Part shown: positions 1-7,188 of the stretch, in pieces
Position numbering within the stretch: position 1 is the first letter of the stretch
How the letters are laid out: each line of letters opens with the position of its first letter
NCBI RefSeq assembly: GCF_004354015.1
Contig: NZ_SMRU01000043.1
Location: 1 to 32,830 of the forward strand
Reading direction: 5' to 3'
Origin: Arthrobacter terricola
GTDB lineage: Bacteria > Actinomycetota > Actinomycetes > Actinomycetales > Micrococcaceae
Length of the DNA: 32,830 nucleotides
Program-made: the position numbers and the translations under genes
The notes under the pieces: model-generated
Databases searched by the model: none
Told to the model about the DNA's origin: nothing
Seen by the model: the letters and a program-made list of their open reading frames with translations, nothing else

Positions 1-228
1 CAGTGGTACCTGCAATGGGGCGGCGTCATCTTCGTCGCGTTCGTCGTCATCGCCGGACTGCTCCTCTACAGGCTGCGCATCCGCCACCGCACCGGCGTCC
101 TCGAAGAACACTCCGCCCCCACCACCAGCGACCAGGACATCGCCGAACTCGAGGAAGCCTACCAACTCGACGCCGTCCAAGGCTCCAACGACCCCGACGA
201 CGACGAACTCGAACGCGCACTCATCTAA
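1..228 (+). CDS. Permease, C-terminal fragment (5' end outside window)
   Basis: The open frame runs in from the left edge and stops at TAA 226-228, giving the last 75 residues of a longer protein. It starts with a hydrophobic segment rich in Val, Ile, Phe and Leu (about residues 7-23), then a basic stretch (RLRIRHR) and a very acidic hydrophilic tail. That is the pattern of the last membrane helix and cytoplasmic C-terminus of a secondary transporter, with the positive-inside rule placing the tail in the cytoplasm. The style recalls APC-type amino-acid permeases of actinobacteria, but too little is visible to name the family or substrate. It converges with folD, with a hairpin between the two genes. 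A role in uptake of a methylamine or amino acid used by the neighbouring operon is only a guess from position. Confidence 0.6.
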   Translation, partial: QWYLQWGGVIFVAFVVIAGLLLYRLRIRHRTGVLEEHSAPTTSDQDIAELEEAYQLDAVQGSNDPDDDELERALI

Positions 229-258
229 CCCCGCAAAAGAACCCACCCCGCAAAAACA

Positions 259-293
259 GGAAGGCAAGACCGCCACAAACGGTCTTGCCTTCC
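259..293. terminator. Bidirectional hairpin terminator between permease and folD
   Basis: A perfect 14-bp inverted repeat (arms 259-272 and 280-293, GGAAGGCAAGACCG and its complement) with a 7-nt loop lies between the convergent permease and folD genes. There is no long T tract on either side, so termination may rely on the strong stem. Position and symmetry suggest it serves both strands. Confidence 0.75.
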
Positions 294-324
294 CGCGTCT
301 AAAGAGACAAGCGTCTACAAACCA

Positions 325-1191
325 TCAACCACTGACCAACGAAGCTGATTGTTCCCGCGCAGCTTCGACCGTGTGGAGGAGCAGTAGCGCCGTGGTCACC
401 GAGCCCACTCCGCCGGGAACGGGGGTCAGCGCCGACGCGACCTCCCGGACGCTGTCGGCGTCCGCGTCCCCCACAAGGGAACCATCGGGCAGGACGTTCG
501 TGCCGACGTCGAGCACTACCGCTCCTGGTGACAGGTGGCTGCCGGTCAGCAGGCCCGCGCGCCCGGCGGCGACCACGACGACGTCGGCCGCTTTGGTGTG
601 TTTCTCCAGCGGACCGGAGCGGGAGTGGCAGATGGTGACGGCGGCGTCGCGTTCGAGCAGGAGAAGCGACAGCGGCTTGCCGACCACCGCGGAACGGCCG
701 ATCACGACGACGTCGCGGCCCGCCACCGGGACGTCGAAGTGGTCGAGGAGTTCGACGACGGCGCGCGCCGTCGCGGGTGCGAACGCCGGCTGCCCCACGG
801 CCAAGCGACCCAAGCTGAGCGGATTCGCGCCGTCGACGTCCTTCTCGGGCGCGATCAGCCCCACCAATGCGTCGGTACGGACGCCGGGAGGCAGGGGAGT
901 CTGCAGGATGATGCCGTTCACGGCCGGCTCTGCGCTCAAGTCTTCCAGCACGGTTGCCAGGGCCGCTTCGCTGGCGTCAGGCCCGAGGTGGACGATCCGG
1001 CAATCGATGCCCGCATTGCCGGCCGCGCGCTCGATGGAGCGGACGTACCAAAGCGTCGAACCGTCGTCGGTGGCAACAACCACCGCGAGAGTGGGACGGG
1101 ATCCTGTTTCAGTGAGGGAAAGCGCCCCGCCCCGGGCGCGTTCCCGGATGCGTTCAGCCAAGGCCTTTCCTGACAACAAGGTGGCGCTCAT
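325..1191 (-). CDS. folD: FolD-family methylene-THF dehydrogenase, cyclohydrolase lysine absent
   Basis: The protein has 288 residues, normal for FolD, which oxidises 5,10-methylene-THF to methenyl-THF with NAD(P) and normally also hydrolyses it to 10-formyl-THF in the cytoplasm. Family motifs seen are ILQTPLPPG (Gln97), PEKDVDG (Asp120), the Rossmann signature GRSAVVGKP (about 164-172) and TPVPGGVGSVT near the end. Ungapped alignment with E. coli FolD as I recall it (PGLAVV against PTLAVV, YVASKRK against YVRSIER) keeps Tyr49 but puts Ile53 where the catalytic lysine (Lys54 in E. coli, Lys56 in human) should be. Codon 1033-1035 reads ATC on the coding strand. The known role of that lysine predicts loss of cyclohydrolase and retention of dehydrogenase. 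The gene is last in the purU-dmg-fchA-folD operon, and its ATG overlaps the fchA stop (ATGA, 1188-1191), which implies coupled translation. Confidence 0.93.
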   Translation of the reverse strand: MSATLLSGKALAERIRERARGGALSLTETGSRPTLAVVVATDDGSTLWYVRSIERAAGNAGIDCRIVHLGPDASEAALATVLEDLSAEPAVNGIILQTPLPPGVRTDALVGLIAPEKDVDGANPLSLGRLAVGQPAFAPATARAVVELLDHFDVPVAGRDVVVIGRSAVVGKPLSLLLLERDAAVTICHSRSGPLEKHTKAADVVVVAAGRAGLLTGSHLSPGAVVLDVGTNVLPDGSLVGDADADSVREVASALTPVPGGVGSVTTALLLLHTVEAAREQSASLVSG

Positions 1192-1814
1192 GCGAGGATC
1201 CTTTCCCTAACGCGGGCGGCGAGTTTGTCCGCGGCGGCGACGACGGTGTCGGCCAGTCCATCGGTCTCTCCCGCAAGACGGGTGCGTACGGCGTTGTCCT
1301 TGATGGCGATCAGGTTGATGTCGATGTTGACGCGCGCCGTGGTTGCTGCCGCCCGGGCGGCATCCGCCGCGGCTGCGACGTCGCTGATCACATTGGCATT
1401 TGCGACGTCGAAGAGTTCGGTGGCGAGGTCGACGACGGCTCCAGCGACTCCGATGAGGCGGCCGGGGACCTGGGCGGCCTGGACAAGTGCGGCCTGGATG
1501 CCTGCGGAACGGGCGGCGTCGAGCTCTTCCGTCCCGGACGGGAGCTTGTAGGAATCGATGACGGACTGGAACGCATGTTCGTCGGCATCGGCCAAGTGCA
1601 AGGCCTCGACGATGAGTCCGTCCGATGCTTCGGCGATGCGCTCCACCAGGGATGCGTGCTGTTCATACTTGGTGCCGGTGGTGTACCTCGCAACCATGGC
1701 GACGAGGGCTGCTCCTTGCGCGGCGTGGAGGGCGGCCGCCGCGCCGCCGCCGGGAGTGGGCTGCCGTGCGGCGAGCCTGGCGAGGTAGCCGTTGATGGTC
1801 TCTGAACCGATCAT
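1188..1814 (-). CDS. fchA: FchA/cyclodeaminase-family protein, probable methenyl-THF cyclohydrolase
   Basis: This 208-residue protein belongs to the formiminotransferase-cyclodeaminase C-domain family, whose stand-alone members include the methenyl-THF cyclohydrolase FchA/Fch of acetogens and methylotrophs. Seen are the N-terminal PTPGGGAAAA motif (about 19-28), a helical middle, and the signature NANVISDVAAAADAAR...NIDINL (about 138-168). Length fits the single-domain form. The start at 1814 has an AGGAAG ribosome site just upstream. It follows dmg by 126 bp and overlaps folD by 4 bp. No formiminotransferase gene lies nearby, so deamination of formimino-THF is less likely than hydrolysis of methenyl-THF to 10-formyl-THF. 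In this operon it would link FolD, which has lost its cyclohydrolase lysine, to PurU. The family call is firm; the exact reaction is inferred. Confidence 0.85.
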   Translation of the reverse strand: MIGSETINGYLARLAARQPTPGGGAAAALHAAQGAALVAMVARYTTGTKYEQHASLVERIAEASDGLIVEALHLADADEHAFQSVIDSYKLPSGTEELDAARSAGIQAALVQAAQVPGRLIGVAGAVVDLATELFDVANANVISDVAAAADAARAAATTARVNIDINLIAIKDNAVRTRLAGETDGLADTVVAAADKLAARVRERILA

Positions 1815-1877
1815 GAATCTTCCTGGGCTGGGGTTGGAGAGGGGCTGGGCTGAATGCTCTGGTCGCGTGAAAGCGGC

Positions 1878-1914
1878 GGCCCGGACCCACGCTTGAAGGT
1901 ATGGGGTCCGGGCC
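1878..1914 (-). terminator. Hairpin between dmg and fchA, possible attenuator
   Basis: An 11-bp perfect inverted repeat (GGCCCGGACCC at 1878-1888, complement at 1904-1914, 15-nt loop) lies in the 126-bp gap between the dmg stop and the fchA start. No T tract follows, so full termination is unlikely. It could reduce read-through into fchA-folD or stabilise the 3' end of the dmg message. Confidence 0.45.
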
Positions 1915-1940
1915 GTGCTTGGTTGAGGCGTTTCGGGCTG

Positions 1941-4433
1941 TTAGCCGCGGAGCCTGCTCATCGTGGGGTCGTAGAGCGGATCAGCGGTGACCGTGGCCCG
2001 GATGCGTCGGCCGAAGTACTCGATCTCGACCGAATCACCCACGGATACTTCGCCCGGGAGATACGCGTACGCGATCGGCTTGGCGACTGTGTGTCCGAAC
2101 GCTGCGCTCGTGACGTAACCGACCGCCTGGTCCTTGTAGAACACCGGTTCCTTGCCCAGCACGAGGCTCCGGCCGTCGTCGACCGTCAGGCAGCGCAATC
2201 GGCGGGCCGAGTTCTCCTCGGTGCGGCCCTCCAACGCGGCCTTTCCGACGAAGCTGTCCTTTGCCATCTTGACCGCGAAGCCGAGGCCGGCTTCGAAGGG
2301 GTCGTGCTCGGTGGACATGTCCGTTCCCCACGAGCGGTAGCCCTTTTCGAGGCGGAGCGAGCTGAACGCGGCGCGGCCGGCGGCAATGACGCCGAACGGC
2401 TGGCCTGCCTTCCACAAGGCATCCCAGAGGCGTTGGCCGTTTTCGGCGCTTGCGTACAACTCCCAACCGAGCTCGCCCACGTAGGACAGGCGCATCGCGG
2501 TGACGGGGACGCCCCCGATGACGGCCTTTTTGGCGCGGAAGTACTTCAGGCCGTCGTTGCTGAAGTCATCGCTGCTGACGGTGCTGACCAGGTCGCGGGC
2601 GAGGGGACCCCAGAGGCCGATGCAGCACGTGCCGCCGGTGATATCGCGGACCTGGACCCAGTCCGTGGCGCTGCCGGTTTCCGTTTGGTGGCGTGCTGCG
2701 CGGTCGAAGTACGCGGTGTCGATGTTTCCGTTGACCCCGAGCTGGAAGGTGTCTTCGCCCAGCCGTGCCACGGTGACGTCGCTCCGGACGCCGCCGGCCT
2801 GGTCCAGGACAAGGGTGTAGGTGACCGCTCCGGGCTTCTTGTCGAGCTCGGCGGTGGTCAGTTCCTGCAGCAGCTTGAGCGCTCCGGGGCCGGAGACTTC
2901 AAGCCGCTTGAGCGGCGTCATGTCGTACATCGCGACGGCGGTACGCGTCTTCCACGCTTCGGCTGCGGCGATGGGCGAGCTGAACATGGCGGACCAAGCG
3001 TCGCGGGCCGGCGGCTGCCATTCGGCGGGCATTTCCTTGAGGAGCTCGGCGTTCGCTTCGAACCAGTACGGCCGCTCCCAGCCGCCGCCTTCGAGGAAGA
3101 AGCCTCCCAATTGCTGGTGGCGGGCGTGGAACGGGCTCACCCGCAGGCCGCGCGGCGATAGCTTGGGCTGGAGCGGGTGCAGGACATCGTAGATTTCCAC
3201 GAAGTTCTGCTGCGACGTTTCGCTCACGTACTCGGGGGTCAGTTGGACGTCCTCGAAACGGTGGATGTCGCAGTCGCCAAGGTCGATCTTCGACTTACCG
3301 TCCACCAGCACTTCGGCTACAGCCCGGGCAACACCGGCCGAGTGCGTCACCCACACGGCCTCGGCGACGTAGAAGCCGTCCAGTTCCTTGGACTCGCCTA
3401 CCAGGGAGCCGCCGTCCGGGGTGAAGGAGAAGATGCCGTTGAAGCCGTCTTCGATTTCGCTTTCGCCGAGGGCCGGGAGCAGTTGCTTGGTGGCTTCCCA
3501 GGCCGGAAGGAAGTCTTCGAGGGTGAAGTCCAGGCGGGAGGGCATGTTGTGTTCATTGATGCTGCTGGGCTCGAACGTACCGAGTTCGTCGAGGTCCACG
3601 GGCATTGGCTTGTGTGCGTAGGAGCCGATGCCGTAGCGGTCGCCGTGCTCACGGTAGTAGAGGTCTTGGTCCTGGTGGCGCAGGATGGGCAGCTGGGCGC
3701 CGTTCGGAAGCTCGTTCTTGCCCTGCTGGACCGGGACCGGGGAAGTCTTGACGTACTGGTGGGCCAAGGGGAGGAGCGGCACGGTCATGCCGATCATTTC
3801 GCCGATCTTGGCACCCCAGAAACCTGCACAGGACACCACGATGTCAGCCGGGATCACGCCGTCGGCCGTTTGGACGCCGGTGACGCGGCGGCCGGACTGT
3901 TCAATCCCGGTGACCTCCGTGTTGCCGAGGTACTTCACGCCCGCGGCCTCGGTGCGCTTGATGAGAAGCTGGACGGCGCGGGCGGCAAGGGCGAGGCCAT
4001 CGCTCGGAACGTGGAGGCCGCCCAGGATCTCGGTCTCGTTGAGGAGGGGATAGAGCTCCTTGCATTCCTCGGGGGAAATGATCCTGCCTTCGATGCCCCA
4101 CGACTGCGCGTAGCCGAGCTTGCGCTTGAGGTCGGCCAGGCGGGTCTCCGTGGTGGCCACCTCAAGGCCGCCCACCTGGTTGAAGCAGCTCTGGCCGTCC
4201 TCGGTCAGGGAGAGCAGCTTTTCCACGGTGTACTTGGCGAACAGCGCCATGGTCTTGGACGGGTTGGTCTGGAAGACCAGGCCCGGGGCATGGGACGTTG
4301 AGCCGCCGGGCATGTTCAGCGGCCCCTGGTCCAGGACCGTGATGTTGTTCCAGCCGCGGGTTACGAGTTCGTCTGCGAGGTTCGTGCCGACGATTCCAGC
4401 GCCGATGATGACAATGCGTGGCGTTGATGCCAT
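1941..4433 (-). CDS. dmg: Dimethylglycine oxidase (FAD, THF-dependent)
   Basis: The product has 830 residues, the same length as the Arthrobacter globiformis enzyme, and follows that sequence closely from end to end as I recall it. It oxidises N,N-dimethylglycine to sarcosine, passing the iminium carbon to THF to give 5,10-methylene-THF and H2O2. The N-terminal half is a FAD amine-oxidase domain with dinucleotide motif GAGIVG (11-16) and GGSTSHAPG, whose His48 aligns with the flavin-linking histidine of the dimethylglycine/sarcosine dehydrogenase family. His225 and Tyr259 match active-site residues known in A. globiformis. The C-terminal half (from about 430) is a GcvT-type folate domain in which Asp552 is kept. 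ATG 4433 has an AGGAGA site upstream. The gene follows purU by 54 bp. Enzymes that make dimethylglycine from betaine are not in the window. Confidence 0.97.
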   Translation of the reverse strand: MASTPRIVIIGAGIVGTNLADELVTRGWNNITVLDQGPLNMPGGSTSHAPGLVFQTNPSKTMALFAKYTVEKLLSLTEDGQSCFNQVGGLEVATTETRLADLKRKLGYAQSWGIEGRIISPEECKELYPLLNETEILGGLHVPSDGLALAARAVQLLIKRTEAAGVKYLGNTEVTGIEQSGRRVTGVQTADGVIPADIVVSCAGFWGAKIGEMIGMTVPLLPLAHQYVKTSPVPVQQGKNELPNGAQLPILRHQDQDLYYREHGDRYGIGSYAHKPMPVDLDELGTFEPSSINEHNMPSRLDFTLEDFLPAWEATKQLLPALGESEIEDGFNGIFSFTPDGGSLVGESKELDGFYVAEAVWVTHSAGVARAVAEVLVDGKSKIDLGDCDIHRFEDVQLTPEYVSETSQQNFVEIYDVLHPLQPKLSPRGLRVSPFHARHQQLGGFFLEGGGWERPYWFEANAELLKEMPAEWQPPARDAWSAMFSSPIAAAEAWKTRTAVAMYDMTPLKRLEVSGPGALKLLQELTTAELDKKPGAVTYTLVLDQAGGVRSDVTVARLGEDTFQLGVNGNIDTAYFDRAARHQTETGSATDWVQVRDITGGTCCIGLWGPLARDLVSTVSSDDFSNDGLKYFRAKKAVIGGVPVTAMRLSYVGELGWELYASAENGQRLWDALWKAGQPFGVIAAGRAAFSSLRLEKGYRSWGTDMSTEHDPFEAGLGFAVKMAKDSFVGKAALEGRTEENSARRLRCLTVDDGRSLVLGKEPVFYKDQAVGYVTSAAFGHTVAKPIAYAYLPGEVSVGDSVEIEYFGRRIRATVTADPLYDPTMSRLRG

Positions 4434-4487
4434 GGAATTTCTCCTGCTGATGATCGAGTGTGGACTCTGCTGATTTTGGGGTCGTGG

Positions 4488-5402
4488 CTAACGGAAAACC
4501 ACGGTGCTGGAGCGATCCAGCAGGACACGGTGTTCGCAATGCCAGCGCACCGCGCGGGACAACGCCAAGGCTTCGGCGTCCCGGCCGACCGTTGAAAGGG
4601 CGGTCGGGCCGTAGCTGTGGTCCACCCGGATGACTTCTTGTTCGATGATCGGGCCCTCGTCCAGGTCCGCAGTGACGTAATGGGCCGTGGCGCCAACCAG
4701 CTTCACTCCGCGGTCGTAGGCCTGGTGGTAGGGGCGGGCCCCCTTGAATCCGGGCAGGAACGAGTGGTGGATGTTGATGGCCCGGCCTTCGAGTTTCCGG
4801 CACAGGCCATCGGAGAGGACCTGCATGTAGCGGGCCAGGACTACAAGGTCGGCCTGGTATTCGTCCACGAGGTCCAGGAGCTGTTGTTCTGCCTGGGGCT
4901 TGGTGTCCGGGGTGACCGGGATATGGATGAAGGGCAGGCCCGCTGCCTCCGCCATGGCCCGGTGCGTCTCGTGGTTGGAAACGACAGCCACCAGCTCTCC
5001 GCCGAGACTGCCTCCGCGCCAACGGAAAATGAGGTCGTTCAAGCAATGGCCGAACGTGGACACCATCACCAGGATGCGGGGCTTGGTCTCGCCATGGAAA
5101 CTGAACTTCATCTCGAAGCGGTCCGCGATGGAGCGGAACTCTTCTTCGAGCCGCTCGGGCGAGTAGGCCGCGGAGCCTGAGAACGCGGTCCTCAGGTGCA
5201 GCGTTTGGCGGAGGCCGTCGTCGAACTGTTGGTGTTCTTCGATGTTGAATCCGCGCTCGAAAAGGAACGTTGTCACCGCCTGCACGATGCCGGCACGCTC
5301 AGTGCACGACAATGTGAGGACGAATTTCGGGTCTTGTTTTCCTCGCAAGGCCTTCGGCGCCGGTGCCGTGACCGTTGAGGGTGTTGCTTCCACCAAAGTC
5401 AT
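4488..5402 (-). CDS. purU: Formyltetrahydrofolate deformylase (copy 1)
   Basis: The 304-residue protein hydrolyses 10-formyl-THF to formate and THF. An N-terminal ACT domain (about 27-100, beginning VLTLSCTERAGIVQAV) is followed by a formyltransferase-fold catalytic domain with ARYMQVLS, the catalytic Asn-x-His motif in NIHHSFLP, GATAHYV and the Asp in DLDEGPII. ATG 5402 is preceded by AAGGAG. As first gene of the purU-dmg-fchA-folD operon it can release THF for the next round of demethylation, so its role here is likely recycling of folate rather than formate supply for purine synthesis. A paralogue with the same domain order ends the sox operon (19328-20230). Two palindromic operator candidates lie just upstream, shared with the divergent gntR. 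Confidence 0.95.
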   Translation of the reverse strand: MTLVEATPSTVTAPAPKALRGKQDPKFVLTLSCTERAGIVQAVTTFLFERGFNIEEHQQFDDGLRQTLHLRTAFSGSAAYSPERLEEEFRSIADRFEMKFSFHGETKPRILVMVSTFGHCLNDLIFRWRGGSLGGELVAVVSNHETHRAMAEAAGLPFIHIPVTPDTKPQAEQQLLDLVDEYQADLVVLARYMQVLSDGLCRKLEGRAINIHHSFLPGFKGARPYHQAYDRGVKLVGATAHYVTADLDEGPIIEQEVIRVDHSYGPTALSTVGRDAEALALSRAVRWHCEHRVLLDRSSTVVFR

Positions 5403-5415
5403 GTCTTCTCCTTAA

Positions 5416-5448
5416 GATATATCCTTGCGTTTGATACTGATATATCTG
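5416..5448. promoter_or_regulatory. Twin GATATATC palindromes, candidate GntR operator
   Basis: Two exact GATATATC palindromes occur at 5416-5423 and 5439-5446, the second within CTGATATATCTG (5437-5448). They lie 23 bp apart in the divergent purU/gntR intergenic region. The core resembles CTAATATATCAG upstream of glyA (11393) and of the aminotransferase (22589, 22610). For purU they lie downstream of the likely promoter; for gntR the second lies where a -35 box would be expected. This suits repression by the adjacent FCD-GntR protein, though binding is inferred. Confidence 0.6.
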
Positions 5449-5459
5449 AGTTGTCCATC

Positions 5460-5488
5460 AGCGTATACTGGTCACTAAGTGAGGTCAA
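5460..5488. promoter_or_regulatory. Divergent promoter region, purU and gntR
   Basis: On the minus strand TTGACC (5483-5488) and TACGCT (5460-5465) are separated by 17 nt and could serve as -35 and -10 of the purU operon. On the plus strand TATACT (5464-5469) is a good -10 for gntR, but no -35 consensus precedes it; that position is taken by the GATATATC operator. The two -10 boxes overlap. Confidence 0.45.
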
Positions 5489-5517
5489 CAACTATTTGTT
5501 GCCAACAGGAGAGGATC

Positions 5518-6204
5518 GTGGCTGTGGCAATCGAGGCGCTGGCAATTGCGGGGGAAGTCAGCAAGAAATCGTTGGCTGATATCGCTTACGAACGGATCCG
5601 GGACCGGCTGCTATTCCTGGACATCAAGCCGGGCGAGTTGCTGAACGACGACCACCTCGCCAAGGAACTCGGCGTCGGGAGAACGCCGGTGCGTGAAGCG
5701 CTGAAGAGGCTCGAACTCGACAGGCTGGTTGTCACGTACCCCCGGCGCGGAACCTTCGCCACCGGCGTCGAAGTCACGGACCTCGCGTTTATCTCCGAAA
5801 TCCGCACGCAGCTCGAACCCCTGGCCGCGGCACGTGCGGCGAGGGTGGCGACGGAGGCCGTGAAAGAGGAACTCCGCGCAATCATGCGTGACGTGGAAGC
5901 CTGGGACGCCGGTACCGCGTCGGTAGTGGAAACCTTGCGCCTTGACGCGAGGGTGCACCAGGGAATCTATGCTGCGGCAGCCAATCCGCACCTTGAGGAC
6001 ATCCTGATCCGGTACGACAACCTCGCCACAAGGATTTGGTGCATGGTGCTGGACCGGCTTCCCGATCTTTCCCGCCACGTCCACGAGCACCTGGGTCTCT
6101 TGCGGGCTATTGCCGACGGGGAAGAGGAAAAAGCCGCCGACCTGGCGCGGACCCACGTCACCGATTTCGAGCACGCCGTCCGCCAGGCGCTGTTCAGCGC
6201 TTAG
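5518..6204 (+). CDS. GntR-family regulator, FCD domain (paralogue A1)
   Basis: A 228-residue regulator with an N-terminal winged helix (about 18-85; recognition helix region GVGRTPVREALKRLE, wing YPRRGTFATG) and a C-terminal all-helical FCD ligand domain (about 90-220) with conserved HLEDILIRYDNLATRIW. I chose GTG 5518 because AGGAGAGG (5507-5514) precedes it and the length then equals that of its paralogue at 10610-11296. An upstream GTG at 5479 in frame has no such site. It is divergent from purU-dmg-fchA-folD and probably represses that operon and itself through the GATATATC sites. The ligand is unknown; a pathway compound such as dimethylglycine, sarcosine or a folate derivative is a guess. 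The gene ends 21 bp from the convergent iclR stop. Confidence 0.9.
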   Translation: MAVAIEALAIAGEVSKKSLADIAYERIRDRLLFLDIKPGELLNDDHLAKELGVGRTPVREALKRLELDRLVVTYPRRGTFATGVEVTDLAFISEIRTQLEPLAAARAARVATEAVKEELRAIMRDVEAWDAGTASVVETLRLDARVHQGIYAAAANPHLEDILIRYDNLATRIWCMVLDRLPDLSRHVHEHLGLLRAIADGEEEKAADLARTHVTDFEHAVRQALFSA

Positions 6205-6225
6205 CTTGTCCGGTAGGGCGCCGCC

Positions 6226-7047
6226 TCAACGCTGGGAGCGGCCGCCCAGGCGCGTCGTGATCTTTCGGGAGGCCTCCAGGCATGCCTCGCCGAGGCTGGT
6301 GAGGCTGTCCTGGGAGACACGGAACTTCGGCGCTGCGATCAGGACCGAAGCCACGACGTCGCCACGGTGATCGAACACGGGGGAGGCGACGCCCACTTCA
6401 TCGATGGACGTTTCGCCGAAGTTGGCGAACCAACCGCGCTCTGCTGAATCCTTGAGGCGGAGAAGGTAGCCTTCCACCGCTTCTTCGTCGAGGCCGGGCA
6501 GCGTCACCGAACCGCTGTTCAGGAGTCGGCGGACACGGTCTGCGTCTTCGGCTGCGAGGAAGACCTGGACCGAAGAACTGAGGGCTTCGTTGTAGCGGGC
6601 GCCAAGCGGAGCAAGATGCTTGACCTGGTGGCGGCTCGCGATTTGTTCCACGCACATGGATTCGCCGCCGTTCCACACCATCAGTGCACTCGTCTCCCCG
6701 GTCCGTTCGGTGAGTTCGCGCAGCACCGGGTACGCCACCCGTCGCTCCTCGAGTTCGGCGAGCAGGGGTCCGGCGAGCGCAATCATCCCCAAGCCCAGGC
6801 GGAAACGGCGGGAGTCGTCGTCGCGCTCTACCAGGTGCTCCTGCTCAAACGTCGCAAGGATTCGGGACACTGTGCTCTTGTGCAGGCCGATCCTGCCGGC
6901 GATCTCGGTGACTCCCAGCAGGGGTTCCTCGGCCGTGAAGCTGCGGAGCACGGCGATGGCGTTCACGATCACCGAAGTGCTGCGGGTATCGCTCGTGTTT
7001 CCGGGCTCGCGGTTGTCGCTGGTCTCGCTGGTTTCCGGGGGAGTCAT
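6226..7047 (-). CDS. IclR-family transcriptional regulator
   Basis: Counted from ATG 7047 the protein has 273 residues. After a polar Ser/Thr-rich leader comes the IclR winged helix (about 25-95, with VIVNAIAVLRSF and IGLHKSTVSRILATFEQ), then the effector-binding domain (ALMVWNGG, CVEQI, YNEALSSSVQVFLA, and ASPVFDHRGDVVASVLIAAP). A longer frame to 7116 is possible but would run into the 79-bp palindrome at 7082-7160, so I prefer 7047; GTG 7056 is an alternative and neither has a strong ribosome site. It follows the creatinase gene on the same strand. Adjacency makes it the likely regulator of the transporter-creatinase operon, where paired TGCA-ended repeats are present. The effector is unknown, creatine being the natural candidate. 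Confidence 0.9.
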   Translation of the reverse strand: MTPPETSETSDNREPGNTSDTRSTSVIVNAIAVLRSFTAEEPLLGVTEIAGRIGLHKSTVSRILATFEQEHLVERDDDSRRFRLGLGMIALAGPLLAELEERRVAYPVLRELTERTGETSALMVWNGGESMCVEQIASRHQVKHLAPLGARYNEALSSSVQVFLAAEDADRVRRLLNSGSVTLPGLDEEAVEGYLLRLKDSAERGWFANFGETSIDEVGVASPVFDHRGDVVASVLIAAPKFRVSQDSLTSLGEACLEASRKITTRLGGRSQR

Positions 7048-7081
7048 AGTGCTCACTATATTTCTTCGCGATAGTCGAAAT

Positions 7082-7160
7082 GAGCATGCTCTCCCTTCGC
7101 CGTAGCCGGTGGACATATTCGGGTTATGTCCATTGGTCTTGGCAAGGGGAGAGCATGCTC
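7082..7160. repeat. 79-bp palindromic element, copy 1
   Basis: Two copies of a 36-bp unit, TATGTCC-N9-GGC-N7-GAGCATGCTC, face each other around a 7-nt loop (TTCGGGT, 7118-7124). Terminal arms GAGCATGCTC lie at 7082-7091 and 7151-7160; the flanking bases extend the perfect terminal repeat to 15 bp (7081-7095 and 7147-7161). The inner stem is TGGACATA 7110-7117 with 7125-7132. It fills the gap between creatinase and iclR. A second element of the same length and spacing lies at 10177-10255. It could be a REP/MITE-like mobile palindrome or a structured RNA; no transposase is nearby. Confidence 0.8.
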
Positions 7161-7188
7161 AGTGGGTTTTACGGTGCTTTGGCTGGGA

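Noticed and set aside
1854..3161. Long plus-strand open frame of 435 codons opposite dmg
   Set aside because: It is antisense to a clearly conserved enzyme and has no recognisable domain. Long shadow frames are usual in high-GC DNA.
7048..7116. N-terminal extension of IclR to ATG 7116
   Set aside because: The extra 23 residues come largely from the 79-bp palindrome, and the same peptide pattern appears in reading frames on its other arm.
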